64,000 nt of DNA from Cavia porcellus (GCF_034190915.1 NW_026947503.1:25502532-25566531); one strand, 5' to 3'. Shown: positions 23,026 through 36,048, counted from the stretch's first letter. Program-made: numbers and translations. The notes: a model not told the origin generated them from the sequence alone.

Positions 23026-23199
23026 GCTTTCAGGATTAAAGGCTAATGTCTTTGGGTGTATAATCAATCTACTAAATGAAAGAATATTAACTTGGTTATA
23101 ATGAGCCTTATTCACTATTTGGCCCTTAATCATTGTCTTTCCTGTAAGCTTGGCTTCTAGGCTCCTAAATGTTTAATTCCACCTCTAATTTCCAGTAAT

Positions 23200-23553
23200 A
23201 CTCAATTTGATAGCTCCTCAAACTCTGGGAGTGGCGGTTAATGGGTAGTGTCAGCTTCAATGGCTTTGGGATCTGCCTGGAGGGATCAGTGAGTGGTGCA
23301 TATTTCCAGGTATATCTGGGTGGATCGTGAAGGTGGGGCTTAGGGTTGGTCCTTGGTGTCTTTCTCTCTGAGACTGTCCCACTGCTCTGCTTCTTGGCTC
23401 CCACAAACAAAGCTTTGCCACACTCTTCAACCATGGTGTTACTGCTTGACCATAGACAGAATCCCCCAAACTATGAGTACATTAAATCTCCTTTACATTG
23501 TGAGTGCTGGGTATTGTATTCAGGGATGAGAAACCTGACTAACACACTAAGTA
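23200..23553 (+). mobile_element. MaLR/MLT1-type LTR
   Basis: Its 3' part, GAGTACATTAAATCTCC, AGTGCTGGGTATTGTATTC and AACCTGACTAACACA, has the usual LTR end with an ATTAAA signal. The 5' limit is approximate. Frames on both strands at 23165-23564 overlap it and are not genes. Confidence 0.5.
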
Positions 23554-23894
23554 CCTGCCTGTGATAGAAATAGGGATAAAAATCTGTCAGACTGCAGAGT
23601 GCATCAGAGTGTAGTACATAGAGACTAACAGAACAGTTTTAAGAATTTGGCCTAGGAAGGGATAATCATAAGGATGTCATTTTATGGTAAGGGGTTGTTT
23701 GACTCCTAAGTATCCTCAGAGAGCCTCTGTATAGTCGAAGGATAATTGTTTGGACCTCAGAACAACTCTTAAGGGGGCCCAATTGGTCTGGGAAATCTGG
23801 AGCCCCATCTTCTAAACCTGCCTCCTAATGGTGATGGTAAAAACGGAAAGAACGGCTCAAGAAGAAGCAGAGGGTAATGTGGGTTCATAGTTTG
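23554..23894. other. no gene seen
   Basis: Unique spacer between a LTR and a 5'-truncated L1. Confidence 0.4.
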
Positions 23895-23904
23895 TTTTTG
23901 GACT

Positions 23905-26900
23905 TGAGGGATGTATACAGAGAGTTCCATCCAACAATATCAGAATATACATTCTTCTCAGCAGCACATGGTACGTTCTCCAAAACAGACTATATACTAG
24001 CCCTCAGAACATACTTAAGTAAATGCAAAAGAATTGAAATTATCCTATGTGTGTTAATGGATCATAATGCCATGAAATTAGAAATTAATGGCAAAAGAAA
24101 CTGCACAAACACATGGAAATTGAATAATACACTCCTGAACAATCAGTGGGTCACAGAGGAAATTAAATAATGTCTACAAACAAACAAAAATGCAACTACA
24201 AGTTACCAGAACCTGTGGGATACAATGAAAGCAGTCCTCAGAGGAAAATTTATTGTGTTGAAGTCCTACATCACGAAAACAGAATGAAAACAAATAAACC
24301 ACCTGATGCTACACCTCAAACATCTAAAAAAAAGAAGAGCAAGTCAAGCCCAAAGCCAAAAAAAAGGAGGAAATTGTAAAGATCAGAGCAAAAATCAATG
24401 TAATAGAGACTAAGAAAACAATACCAAGAATCAATAAGTCAAACAGTTGGTTCTTTGAAAGGGTAAATAAATTGATAAGCCCCTAGCCAACCTTATTTTA
24501 AAAAGGAAATAAAAAATCAAATCCATGTAATAAGGAATGAAAAAGGTGAAATCACTACAGACCCTTTAGAAATACAGAAGATCATCAGTACCTATTTCGA
24601 AAACCTCTACTCTCATAGGCTTGATAACACAGAAGAAATGGACAGATTCCTAGAAACATATGAATTACCAAAGCTGGGTGAAGAAGATGTAACACTTCTG
24701 AGTAGCCCAATTTCAATTAATGAGATTGAAAATGTAATTAAATTCTTACCAACAAAGAAAATCCAAGGTCCAGATGGATTCACTGTGGAATTCTACAAGA
24801 AATTCAATGAAGACTTAATGCTGACACTCCTCAAACTCTTCAATGAAATTGAGAGGGAAGCAATTCTTCCTAAGTCATTCCTGGAAGCAAATATTACTCT
24901 AATACCAGAACCTGAGAAAGACCCAACCAAAAAAGAGAACTACGGGCCAATCTCCCTAATGAACATAGATGCAAAAATTCTCAATAAAATACTGACCAAC
25001 AGAATGCAGCAAATCATCAAGAAGATTATACACCATGACCAAGTAGAATTTATCCCAGGAATGCAGGGCTCATTCAACATACACAAATCAATAAATGTTA
25101 TCCACCACATCAATAGAACCAAAAATAAGAATCACAAGATCATTTCTATAGATACAGAAAAAGCTTTTAACAACACTTATTTATGGTAAGAACCTTACAG
25201 AAAATTGGAATAGATGGTCTTTACTCTCATATGATAAAAGCCATCTATGACAAACCAACAGCCAGCATCATATTAAATGGCCAAAAGCTGAAAGCCTTTA
25301 TCCTCAAATCAAGAAAAGACGAGGACATGTATTAAAACCGCTCCTATTCAATATAGTGCTGGAAATACTAGGCAGAGCAATTAGACAAGAGAGAGAAATA
25401 AGAGGAGTAAGGATAGGAAAAGAAGAAGTTAAATTATCATTATTTGCAGATGACATGATACTCTACATAGAAGACCCCCAAAACTCCATTGAAAGATTCC
25501 CAGGTAAAATAAATAAATTCAGTAGTGTAGCTGGGTACAAAGTCAACACTAAAAAATCAACAGCATTCCTATACACAAACAAAATCACTGAAAGAGAAAC
25601 AAGAGAAGCCACACCCTTCACAATAGCATCCAAAAACATTAAATACTTCAGAATCAATCTAACAAAATATCTATTCAGGGAAAATTATAATACCCTGAAA
25701 AACAAATCAAAGACCTCAGAAAATGGAAAGACATCCCTTGTTCATGGATAAGAAAAATAAATATTATGAAAATGGCCATTCTCCCAAAATTGCTATACAA
25801 ATTTAATGCAATTCCAATCAAAATACCACTAGCATGCCTCACAGATCTAGAGAAATGACTCCTAAAATTCATCTGAAAGCAGAAGAGACCTAGAATAGCA
25901 AAGACAATTCTAAGCAACAAAGGCAAGGCAAGAGTCATCACAATCCCTGACTTGAAGTTATACTACAAAGCTACTGTAATAAAATCAACATGGTGCTGGA
26001 AGAAAAACAGACTTGAAGATCAATAGTATAGATCAAAAGATACAACTACAGCTACAAATACACTCAGCTACCTTATCTTTGATAAAGGGGCCTAATGCAT
26101 CCATTGGAAGAAAAACAGTCTCTTTAATAAATGGTGTTGGAAAAATTGGCTCTCCTTATGCTGAAAACTTAAAACAAGACCCATGCCTATCACCATGTAC
26201 TAAACTAAAATCTAAATGGATCAAAGATCTAAATATTAAAACCGAAACACTAAATCTGTTGGAAGACAAAAGTAGGTACAAATCTTGAAGATATAAGGGT
26301 AGATAGAGAATTCATGAACAAAAATCAAACCAGAATCAATAACTGGGATCATATCTTTTACATGTCAAAAGAAATCTCTAGCATAGTGAAAAGAAAACCC
26401 ACAAATTGGGGAAAAATCTTAGTGAACTGTCCCTCAGACAAAGGACTTCTGTCTAGAACATATAAAGAATTTTAAAAAACCAGACCCCCAAAATTCAAAG
26501 ACCCAATCAAAAATGGGCATCTGAGATGAATATGCAGATGAAGAAATACAAGTGGCAAATAAATACATGAAAAAATTCAGCATCATTAATCATTAGAGAC
26601 ATGTAAATTAAAACCACACTGAGATTCCATCTCACTCCAGAAAGAATAGCCAGGATAAAGAAAACTACCAACAACAAATGTTGGAGAGGCTGTGGGGAAA
26701 AAGGAACTCTCCTTCACTGTTGGTAGGAGTGTAGACTGGTGCAACCACTGTGGAGGTCAGTCTGGAGATTCCTCAAAAAGCTGGGATTGGAAGCCCCATT
26801 TGACCCAGCTATTCCACTTCTGGGCATATTTTCAGACGAATTGAAAACATCATATCACAGTGATATATGTGCACCTATATTTATAGCAGCACTAGCCAGA

Positions 26901-26990
26901 TCTTGGAAACAACCTAAATGTCCATCAACTGAGGAATGGATAAAAAAGTTGTGTATTTTTATACAGAGGAGTGCTACTCAGCTATAAAGA
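23905..26990 (+). pseudogene. L1 ORF2 (endonuclease end, reverse transcriptase, C-terminal), decayed
   Basis: The intact protein would nick target DNA and copy L1 RNA in place. Here the endonuclease tail is readable at 23910-24170 (SAAHGTFSKTDYIL, SDH-like MDHNAMKLEIN). The reverse transcriptase N-terminal block [16 protein letters not shown] is at about 24757-24810, motif [10 protein letters not shown] at about 25145-25172, and the catalytic block FADDMILY at about 25443-25466. The C-terminal part ends with KQPKCPSTEEWIKKL near 26910-26950. The frame breaks at 24168, 24380-24640, 25185 and several later points; motif A also has N in place of the usual D after AF. No function is possible. Confidence 0.9.
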
Positions 26991-27289
26991 ATGATCACAT
27001 TGAGATATTTATAAATAAATGAATGCAACTTGAGACCATACTCTACGTGAAATAAATCAAACTCATGTGTAAATACCATATAATCTCCATAGTGGAAGAA
27101 AAAGTAAGAGTACATAAGATACAAAATCTTCAATAAATACAGTGAAAGGATAAGAACAAGCTCAAAAAGGGAAAAAATAATATCCAAGGAAAAAGGAAGA
27201 AAAAGAAAAAACAAGGGAAAAGAAAAAATACCTAAAATTGTATAAACACACTTAGGATAACTAAGATGATTGAACTACAAATTCTATGT

Positions 27290-27754
27290 TTTTGGAACAA
27301 AACAGTTAACATTCATAGGATTGGAATAATTTTGCATGTCAGTGTCTGATGATCTGAGGAGCTCTTGAAGATCGTTATGTAAAATGACAAACCTAGTCTG
27401 CTCCTACCACCTTATTTTGAAGGCCTACATGGGCATTGTTTTGGTCTCTTTGCTATTGTTATTTATTTGTCTTTTTTGTTTCATGTTTTTCTAGTAATTT
27501 GTTTTCTTTTGTTTTTTCCTCTAATACAGAAAGGATATGTATATATGTAGAGGTTTATACATGCCTAGAACTTCTCCTAAACAGTTTATGAGAATCAATT
27601 ATACTATGCATGATGAAATGAACAGCTACTTTGAAGAAAAAGAGACATTGTGGTATGCAGTGCTGATTCCATATCATCATGCTGTGAAATCCAATAATGT
27701 TTTTATTCTTTGTTCAGAATAATGTTAGTCTATTTTGTATTGTTCAATTTTCTT

Positions 27755-27789
<35 letters not shown>

Positions 27790-28225
27790 TCTTTTTCCTT
27801 TTTATCGGTACTGGGGATCGAACTCACGACAGCCTACTTGCAAGGCAGGTGCTTATGCCGCTGAGCTAAATCCCCAGCCCCTTATTGTTTAATTTCATCA
27901 TTCATGAAGGTATCGACAGCTAATTTGAAGAGAACAAGAGACATATGGCAGCCATTGTTGATTTTCCTATTGCCTGGTTTTGAAGACCTAAAATGCCTTC
28001 ATCATCCTGTTCTGATCAGTTTAATACTATTTTATTTTGTATGAATTCATTGTGCGTGAAAGTATGGACAACTATTTAGAAGAAGACAAGAGACATTATG
28101 GTATCTATTATAGATTTCCAGTTGTCTTGCTTTGAAATCTGTGTCACTTACATTGTTTGCTTCTGATCTGCTTTGTTATGTTTTGTTATATTTAGTTTTA
28201 CCCTCTTTAAAATAAAAAAAAATAG
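27290..28225 (+). repeat. L1 3' UTR with degenerate ~140-base internal repeats
   Basis: Modules of the form GGACAACTATTTAGAAGAAG, AGAGACATTATGG, TTTTGAAGACC, then a T-rich stretch recur at about 27600, 27920 and 28060. Matching modules occur in the 3' UTRs at 44050-44690 and 57700-58580, so this is a shared 3' UTR type. Confidence 0.75.
27751..27881 (-). mobile_element. ID SINE with long poly-A tail
   Basis: Minus-strand ID: on the plus strand a T run of about 30 at 27758-27788, then TATCGGTACTGGGGATCGAA, CTTGCAAGGCAGGTGCTTAT, CCGCTGAGCTAAATCCCCAG. A 13-base target duplication flanks it: TATTGTTCAATTT (27738-27750) and TATTGTTTAATTT (27883-27895). The near-consensus sequence and intact tail mark a recent insertion into the L1 3' UTR. 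Confidence 0.9.
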
Positions 28226-28319
28226 TTCTGACACATCCTGAAAGTTGCAGGTGGTTTCCTTTTTCTGAGCCGGTCCTTCAGACTCTGAGAAGTGTTCTCA
28301 GGGAGGGAAATACCTTCTT

Positions 28320-28865
28320 GGTTAGCTTTCCATCGCTGCCCCAAGAAATTAACACAAACTTGGTGACTTAATGACAAGAAATGTGTTCTCTCACAGTTCT
28401 GGAGGTCAGAAATCTAAGTCAGGGTTTCAGTAAGGCTATCCATTCTCCAAAGGCTCTAGAGGAAAATCCTTCCTAGTATTTCCTGGTTTTGGTGCTGGTT
28501 GTTGGCTTTTTTGTCTGCATCACCGTTTCCACCTGCATGTCCATCTGACATGTTCCATCTGACATGTCCTTCTGTCATCCGTGTTTTAAATCTCTCTCTG
28601 CTTCTCTTTTATAAGGATACTTTTTCACTAACTTTACCACTTATCTGGATAATAAGGATGATCTCATCCCAGGACCTTTAATCTGCAGTGATTATTTTCC
28701 CAAATCAGGTCACACCCACAGCTTCCAGGGATTTGGATGTGGCTGCATCCATTGAGGGGGTCACCACTGAACCCACTACACTGTGTAGCTTCATAAAAAT
28801 ATCTTCTCAAGACAAGTGTAGGATGTCAGTCAGCTCCCATGTCACCTGTTTGCCCTTCTCATCAC
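28320..28865 (+). mobile_element. ancient interspersed repeat, unassigned MER/MLT-like family
   Basis: GGTTAGCTTTCCATCGCTGC, GAAATTAACACAAACTTGGT, TCACAGTTCTGGAGGTCAGA, then TTCTTTTATAAGGATAC and CAAATCAGGTCACACCC. It is the most complete of the three copies of this family here. Confidence 0.55.
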
Positions 28866-28881
28866 TAGTTGATCTTCTTTA

Positions 28882-28973
28882 TTTGTTTTTTCTTTAACCG
28901 GTACCAGGGATCAAACTCACAACCATGCACTTGCAAGGCAGACCCTTATGCCGCTGAGCTAAATCCTCAGCCC
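28882..28973 (-). mobile_element. ID SINE with target duplication
   Basis: On the plus strand: ACCGGTACCAGGGATCAAAC, CACTTGCAAGGCAGACCCTT, ATGCCGCTGAGCTAAATCC, CAGCC. The flanks are CTAGTTGATCTTCTTTA (28865-28881) and CTAGTTGGTCTTCTTTA (28974-28990), a 17-base duplication with one mismatch. Confidence 0.9.
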
Positions 28974-28990
28974 CTAGTTGGTCTTCTTTA

Positions 28991-31917
28991 GCCTCTGTAT
29001 ACTCATGACTCTCAGAACTTTCAGAATATTTCATTCTGACATCAGGTATGCAGGAATCTATGCCATCCCAAGCAACTCTGCAGTTCTCTGTAGACATTCC
29101 CTGGTTGTCTGACAATTCGATTCTGACCATATATATCTGAAACCAAAGCCAAGCTCACAGGTCAAGGGTTCCATCCTACAAAATTGCTCCCACTTCACAC
29201 CCCAATCCTAAGTCCCTGTTGTCACATGTGCTTCTGACCCACCAGCTATAAGTCAGAGATTCCCATAAGTCCTTCCTCAAGTTTGATAGTTTGCTAGAAT
29301 TACTCACAGAACTAGATTACCAATTTGTTTTAAAAAATGAGTCAAAAAACAGCCAAATGGAAAAGTTGTACGGGGCAAGGTATGGAGAGGGCCACGGAGC
29401 TTCTGTGCCTTTTCTGGGTATCCACCCTAACAGCCCCTCCAAGAATGCAGCAACCCAGAAGTTCTCTGACTCTACAGTCAGCGTTATGAGGCTTCTTTAC
29501 CTGGACATGATCAATTATTAACTCTATCTCCAGCCCTTCAACCAGAAGACAGGTTGGGGTAAGACTGAAAGTTACAAACTTCTAATCATCGTGTGATCTT
29601 TCTGGTGACTGGTTCCCAACAGGGGCCACCAAGTCCCCTCACTGGGACAAAGATTTTATATTGTCTGCCAGGAAACCCCCGGAATTAGAAACTTTGTTTT
29701 AGGATTCAGAATCAAAGACCAAATATGAAAACAAAAGATGCACCTGTCACTCTTATTGCTCAGGAAATTACAAAGGTCTCAGGAGCTCTGTGCCAGGAAC
29801 TGGGGGCAGAGTCCAAATACATATTTTTATAATGTCACAGTCTCCTTCTACTTTCTCCTTTTCTCCTCCTCCCAGGATACTCATGCTCATCAACTGATTC
29901 AGTCTAACTTGCTAGGGGATTAGTGCATGTTCCTTTCACAGATATCTGCATTTTAATCTTTAATGACAGGGAGAAGGATAGTGCTAAACCCAGTAAAATT
30001 TTTCTCAGTGTAAAATTTTGGGTGTTGGTAAGGGATATATTTCTAGATGAGAAGAGGGAAGTGAAGCAGTAAATTTCCTTCCAGTTAGTGCACCCCATCA
30101 GTTTCTGGAATTTGGGGAGCTATTGGAATACACTTAGAAAGCCCCCACGTGCCTAACTTCAGGCCAGGATGTTATTTGTATGAGTGTGTGCATGTGTGCG
30201 TGTGCATGTGTGTTCGTGTGCATCTAAAGAATTAATACTCAAAATAACCTCTGCAAGCCAGATTGCTGAAACCAGGAAAAATTAAACCTAACAAGCTAAT
30301 AATAATATTATTAATGTGATAACTATTGTTTTTAGTGCTTACAGCTAGTTAGGCATCTTGCTAACTTTTAATATAAATCTCCCAATTTGATTTTCAAAGT
30401 TAACTGCACCTGTTTGAGTTGGAAAGCACATGCTTAAGGGTGGCTCTCATGAAAAAAATCTCAAAGTTTCATTGGCTGCAAGCTCAGAAAAGAAATAATT
30501 TCACCTCTCTGAATGGCTTCAGAAAGGAGACATAAACCTGATTTAGCAAGAGGGTGTCTCTTTATACTTCATCAACTGAGTTCAGGATTTCAAAGCGATG
30601 ATTTTCACAATTTCTCATTTGTGGAATGAAAAACATCATTGATCCTGGCTTACCCTTGTTCCCTTGATATGCCTTGAACCCTGGAGGAGAAAAGCTTAGA
30701 TTTCCCCATTAGCTCTCTCTCCCTCTAGAAGCCACAACCTGGAGTAGTGGTTCTGGGCTCCAATTCCTAACCCCACCTCCTGCCTGGGAAATCCCCAAAG
30801 CCTCTTCCCTGCCAGAATGGCCCAGCCCCCAAGTTATAACCTTTCCATTCCTGCTTCAAGAGCGAGCCGTGTCCATTCTTGCTTGGATCTCCCTTCACTG
30901 CTGGTCTCCTTGAGACAATGACCAAAGTAAATGGTGTAAGCAGGGCAGACATGGAACCTTCCAGTAAATATCACAAAGAGAGACAAACAGAATGGGATGG
31001 ATGCAGACCTCCAGGCCAGGTGAGAAAGCTGAAGGAAATGGGCATGTTCAGCTAGGAGAAGACTTTTAGGCTACCAAGAACTGAATGCAATTAATGGTAA
31101 TCGTAACTATTATCTGCTGGATAATAATTTCAGGCTCTGGCCTCCATATTCCATTTATCTTATGCTTATTTAACTTTCAGAAGACTTAGGAAAATCAATG
31201 CCCTTTTTAAAGAGAAAGCAATAAGAGCTTCAGCAACTTGTTTGAGGTCTAATAACTAAGGAAATACTGGGCCAACATTCCACTTGGGAGGGTCTAATGA
31301 TACATCCTCCTCACCCTCTGTCCCGAAGGACAAAGCAAGGACATTTATTATGCTTCACATCAGAAGATAAATGTAGGAACAATGGGCTCACATTCCAAGG
31401 AGATAGATTGTTGGCTCAGTTAAGAGGATTCTGTACAGGTAAAGCTGCCCAGCAACGATTGGTCAGCTCAAGGGCCCTGAATCTCCCAACCCCAGAGCAA
31501 CCAAGTAGGAGTTAGATGACCATCTGCCATGGATATATTAAGGAATTTTATTCTAAGATGAAAGTTAGCCAGGAGAACTGGACAAGAAAGATGCATGTGC
31601 CTTATTCAATGAATTCCTCACAAATTCTAGGTCGTTCTATAAAACCTGTTGTTATAGGTCTCCCAAAGCATAAAGAACTCTTTTGAAAGATAAAATCCAC
31701 AACCATCAATGTCTTGTGATCATACCAGAAAAATAACACTTGGCCAGGTTCATTTCCTGGTCTGCTTCATAGGTTCATCCTCTCTTTCATTTAGTATAAA
31801 TTTTACACTCCTCACATTTTCTTTGCCTTTCTATAGTAGAAAAACAATGGTGCACTTATATTCCCCTTAGAGAATTCTTGATTCATGAATAAGGCTTGAA
31901 TTATGCATCTTTTTAAT
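28991..31917. other. no gene seen; TG-rich microsatellite at about 30180-30225
   Basis: Nearly 3 kb of mostly unique sequence. A degenerate run GTGTGTGCATGTGTGCGTGT lies near 30185. Short frames at 29291-29521, 30767-30952 and 31297-31515 show no domain. Confidence 0.45.
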
Positions 31918-32120
31918 GGATATTTTATTTTATTTGTTTTACTTTTGTATTAGTACGTGTTTCAGTACATAATGTTTACATTCCTTCTGTGCAGTTGGTA
32001 CATGTACCTAGCACACCTTAATTACTTTTTTTATGCCTATTCTTCCCTTCCCTATCCCTCCCTCCATCTCTTGATCTTCTTCCCACTTGAGAAAGATCAA
32101 CCTCCCCTACCTCCCTTCCT
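31918..32120 (-). mobile_element. L1 3' UTR fragment
   Basis: On the plus strand TTTTACTTTTGTATTAGTAC, GTACATAATGTTTACATTCC, GGTACATGTACCTAGCACAC and a pyrimidine-rich tract (CCCTATCCCTCCCTCC) match the reversed L1 3' UTR at 35172-35480. A severely 5'-truncated copy. Confidence 0.7.
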
Positions 32121-33210
32121 ATTATAATACATTACTCATTGAATGCCAAGTATCAGTCCACACTTCATTTTGTAACAGTTCTAGTTTCTTAGGCAGTGAG
32201 TTCTGAGAATCTGATATAAAAACTTCCTGGTAGATTGATTTGTTTTGGTTCTTCAATTTCCATAATGTTTCATGTCTGGGTGGCCTAAAAACACAGACAC
32301 AGAAAAAGAAGAGCCTGAATTAAAAAAATAATACTATAACAACAATTACTAACATGTAGTGCTTAGCTATTCACCAGATCCTACCCCAAGCACTTTAAGT
32401 ATATTATCTCATTTTGTTTCTGCAACAACCTCCTATGAAGAACATACTGTTCTAATTATCCTCATTCTAAAGAAGAAAAAACAGGAGCATAGGAAGTACA
32501 GCACTGTAATTTGCCAGGAGCAGAGTCGCATGTCCTCCCTTTAATCCATGTGATCCTGCCTGGAGTGTGAGCCTGCTGCTGGCTGAGGGACCCTGGGTGG
32601 GTTGTCACTTTCCTGGGCTTCAGCTTGTTTCTCTGAGAACTGAAGAACAGCCCAGGTACTTTAGTGCCACTGCCAGCCTCCGAGGGGTGAGCAGCATGTC
32701 AGGGCACTGACAGGGTATGTGCATGAACATGGCTTTACAAACAGTAGACCCTAATTCGCCTAATAGAAGAGGCTCCCTAGTCTATTTGCTGAGTTCTGTA
32801 GGCATGATGATGATCTCCTTAAATTTGGAAATCCACTCCTCACTGTGACTCTTTCTCTATAGCAGTTCAACTATTTTCTTTCATTTATTCCTGAGTGCAC
32901 TTGAAAAACCAACATGTATTAAAATACCATCTGTGTCCAAAAAGTTCTTTATTAGCATTCTTTAACTTCCTTTTGACTAAGTGTGCCATTAATATTTACT
33001 GTAGGCTCTTTTTTTTCATTCAACTAACACGCATTTATTGAGTGCCTCTAATGCATCGCACATTGTGATAGATTCTGCGTTTATATTGCATTTTGGTTAA
33101 ATCTGATTTTGGTGGTTGCTTTATGTTTACAATAGCTGCTTTAACAGATAAACTTTCATAGTTTAAAGACTTAAGAAATAAGAATTTATTTCTTATTCAG
33201 GTGAATTGTG
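32121..33210. other. no gene seen
   Basis: Unique sequence; no supported repeat or exon. Confidence 0.45.
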
Positions 33211-33214
33211 TCAG

Positions 33215-33585
33215 CAAGGTTTCTATCTCTGAAAAAAATATCTGAGATCACCAATTTACACATAAGAAGAGTTTATTTTGGCTCATAGTTTCACATATTT
33301 CATCCCATGATCACTTTTCCCTGTTGCTTTGGGCCTGCTCAGTGCATCAAATGGGAGTTTGTGATGGACAAAGCTTGCTCATTTCCTAGCAGCTAGGAAG
33401 TAAAAAGAGACAGATAAGAGCCACAGTCTCAGCACCTGCTTAATACATTCCCAATAACCTAACCTCCTCCCTCAGGCTCCACCTCTTAAACATGGTACCA
33501 TATCCCAATAGCATCAAACTAAGATCCAAGCCTTTAACACAGGGACCTTTGGAGGACATTTCAGATCCAAACTACATCCAAAGTG
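33215..33585 (-). mobile_element. MaLR/ERVL-type LTR, decayed
   Basis: Plus-strand landmarks GAGTTTATTTTGGCTCATAG, CATGATCACTTTTCCCTGTT, GCTTTGGGCCTG, AGGCTCCACCTCTTAAACAT, AATAGCATCAAAC, AGCCTTTAACACAGGGACC are those of a reversed rodent LTR. It is a different family from the B-type LTRs. Confidence 0.55.
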
Positions 33586-34220
33586 GGAAACCCATTTTGA
33601 CCCAGATTCTTTTCCCTTTCTTCAGGGCATAAAAGTCTTTGCATTCAGCCAACTCTAGTGAGAAATGAGCAAAACCAAAGAAGGCACAACTGTCTCCTAA
33701 TCACATTTGCCTAGAAGTGATACGTATTTCCCCCACTCATGTTACATAGGTGACAAGGGCCACATGAGGCTTGGGTGGACAGGAATGGGATGCTGGGAAT
33801 ATCACTCCAGCGTGGCAGCCTCTTCCTTTTTTGGTAAATCTCTCAACAATAGCAAGACACTCTGTGGATAGATTTAGTTATTAAACAGTCATTCAGTGTC
33901 TACAGCATGAGGCGAGGAGGTTTATTTGTGCTATTTCAAATCAAATGCAAAGAAAGGGGCTGATTCTTTCCTGCTCTTGTCAAATTGGCTCTGAAAGCAA
34001 TTCTCTGCAATGAGATGCACTCAACAATATATGAACAAGGGGATGACTCAGTTAAGGCCACCAGAATGAGAGAATATTAAATATGCAATCCAGGACAATT
34101 CTCCAGACCTTCTCTGAGGCCTCAGTTTCCCTATTCATAACGAGGTAGAGGGTGGACTAAAATCACCCCTTGCTTTCCCTAGAGCTCTAAATTCCTGGAC
34201 TCTAAAGAGAAAACTTTCTA
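33586..34220. other. no gene seen
   Basis: Unique sequence without supported features. Confidence 0.45.
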
Positions 34221-34221
34221 G

Positions 34222-34336
34222 TGCCAGGGATTTGGCTCTGTGGAATAAGCACTTGCCTAGCAAAAGCGAGGTCACAAATGTGAGGTCATGAGTTTGATCC
34301 GGTAGCAAAAAAAAAAAAAAAAAAAGAGAGAGAGAG
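34222..34336 (+). mobile_element. ID SINE with A-rich and GA tail
   Basis: TGCCAGGGATTTGGCTCTGT, GCACTTGCCTAGCAAAAGCG, then AGGTCATGAGTTTGATCCGG (box B) and a run of about 19 A followed by GAGAGAGAGAGA. A short internal duplication (GAGGTCACAAATGTGAGGTC) lies before box B. Confidence 0.85.
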
Positions 34337-35041
34337 ACAGGAAGAAAAACTTCCTAAATGACTGCTTTAAGTAGCACTTCTTACCTGTGTGGGTTAGTGC
34401 TAAAATTTTAAAATACAGCCTCATTATTGCCAAAGCAGCCTCGTATTCCTGATTATACACTGTATTTCTTAGAGTCAGAGGTTGCCAGGCTGAAAGACCA
34501 TCTTCCAGCTTATGGTTCCTACCTCTGCCAACAGGGGGGACACTAAACAAGCCTTGAAGGCTCCAGTTCCCCAAATATGAATGAAAAAACTGACAGCCCC
34601 TCTCTACGGGAATCATTTGAACTCATAAATAAGACAATGCAATGCCTTAGCACAAAAACCAACCCCAGCCAATGCTTGTTATTGGGCTGGATTAGGTGAC
34701 TTTGGTGGCCCCTGCTGACCTGCTCCCTAACCCCCTTGTCAAGGATCTGGAAGTGTGCCCGTGTAAGAAGATACACTACTCTCCTCTGAAGGATCCCTTT
34801 GGGGGTAGTGCTGTTTTCAAAAGGTAATAGTACAAGCTGCTATCCCTCCCCCAATTCCTCTTGGGGTCTGACACACAGAAACGTGACCCTTCTGTATGAG
34901 ACAGACCCAAAATGCAGAATGCTATTTACGAACTTCCTACCATCTCTCAGAGTCCTCATATTTGTATTTTCTATAATTGTTCCTTTTATCAGAATGAATT
35001 GCTGTTCCTTCATAATTCTGACTCCTCCGCAAAAGCTTGTC
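34337..35041. other. no gene seen
   Basis: Overlapping frames on both strands (34272-34776, 34799-35101) have no known domain. No clear repeat. Confidence 0.45.
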
Positions 35042-35171
35042 CTTGTAGCTCTTAAAGTGGGGCACACAGATAGAAATATCTCTTCACTACAGAGCTTGTA
35101 AAACTCCCAATGCCCAGGCCACTGTCAATACTCTTCATACCAGGTTCCTCAAGAATTTAACATCAATATCT
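35042..35171 (+). mobile_element. MER20 DNA transposon, left part
   Basis: GTAGCTCTTAAAGTGGGGCA, GAGCTTGTAAAACTCCCAAT, GCCCAGGCC and AACATCAATATCT follow the MER20 consensus order. The element resumes at 41563 with AGGTGATTTCAATATGCAGC and CAAGGTTGAGAATCG. A nested L1 separates the halves. Confidence 0.75.
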
Positions 35172-35424
35172 TTTTTGAAATTTTACTTTATTAGTACATG
35201 TTTGCAATGCTTGAAGTTTACATTCATCTTAGGGAGTAAGTACATTACATGATACATCTTGATTCTTTTTATTCTACCCTCCCTCCATCTCACTTCCTCC
35301 ATTTTTAGAACCCTTTTTTCTAGTTTCATTATTATTATTTTAGTTCATGTTTTTGATATATAATGTTTACATTAATTGCGGATATTTGGTGCATGTACAT
35401 GGTGCATCGTAAACCTTTTTATTG

Positions 35425-35452
35425 CCCCCTCCATCCCCCTTTCCCCTCACCC
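35425..35452 (-). repeat. G-rich polypurine tract of L1 3' UTR, potential G-quadruplex
   Basis: The plus strand has C runs of 5, 5, 4 and 3 separated by 5, 3 and 3 bases. The L1 sense strand thus has four G runs that fit the G3+N1-7 pattern. A G-rich polypurine tract in the 3' UTR is a known shared feature of mammalian L1s. Confidence 0.7.
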
Positions 35453-36048
35453 TCGGTCACTTGGACTCCTTCCCATTTGCAAAAGACCTATATCCCATTT
35501 GCTTCTATCAGCTATTATTTTGCTCTTTATTTATGCTTTGTCTTACTCAAATAAGAAATACCACACAGAATGTAAGCTTATATGTTTGATTTATTTCACT
35601 TAACACTCTATTTTCTAGGTATAGCCGTTTTGAATTTATCCTTATTTATAATAAATCAGTATTTCATTATGTGTAAATACCACATTTTCTTTATTCATTC
35701 ATCTGTTGATGGACGCATGGGCTGTTTCCAGGATTTAGCTCTTATGGATTGTTCTGCTATATGTGTGTATTGCTCTAACATGGTGTCCTCTGCTCTTTTG
35801 GAGGACACTTACAAGTTGACTAGCTGGGTCAAGTGGAATTTGTATTTTTAGTTCATTGAGAAATCTTCATACTGATTTCCCTAATGGCTGTACTTGTTTA
35901 CATTCTCACCAAAAATGTTGAAGAATTCTTTTCTTCACCACAGCCATGCGAGCATTTATTATTACTTGATTTCTTAATGATTGTCATTCTTTCTGGTATA
36001 AAATTAAATCTTAGTATTATTTTAATTTGCATTTCTTTCATGACCAGA

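Larger units (their letters stand above)
23895..28230 (+). mobile_element. L1 LINE, 5'-truncated, with a repeated 3' UTR
   Basis: It begins inside the endonuclease domain of ORF2 and runs through reverse transcriptase, the C-terminal region and a long 3' UTR to CTCTTTAAAATAAAAAAAAA. About 4.2 kb of L1 remain after subtracting the ID insertion at 27751-27881. Divergence is low enough that long ORF2 pieces are still open, so it is younger than the copies at 4.7 and 59.5 kb. Confidence 0.9.
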
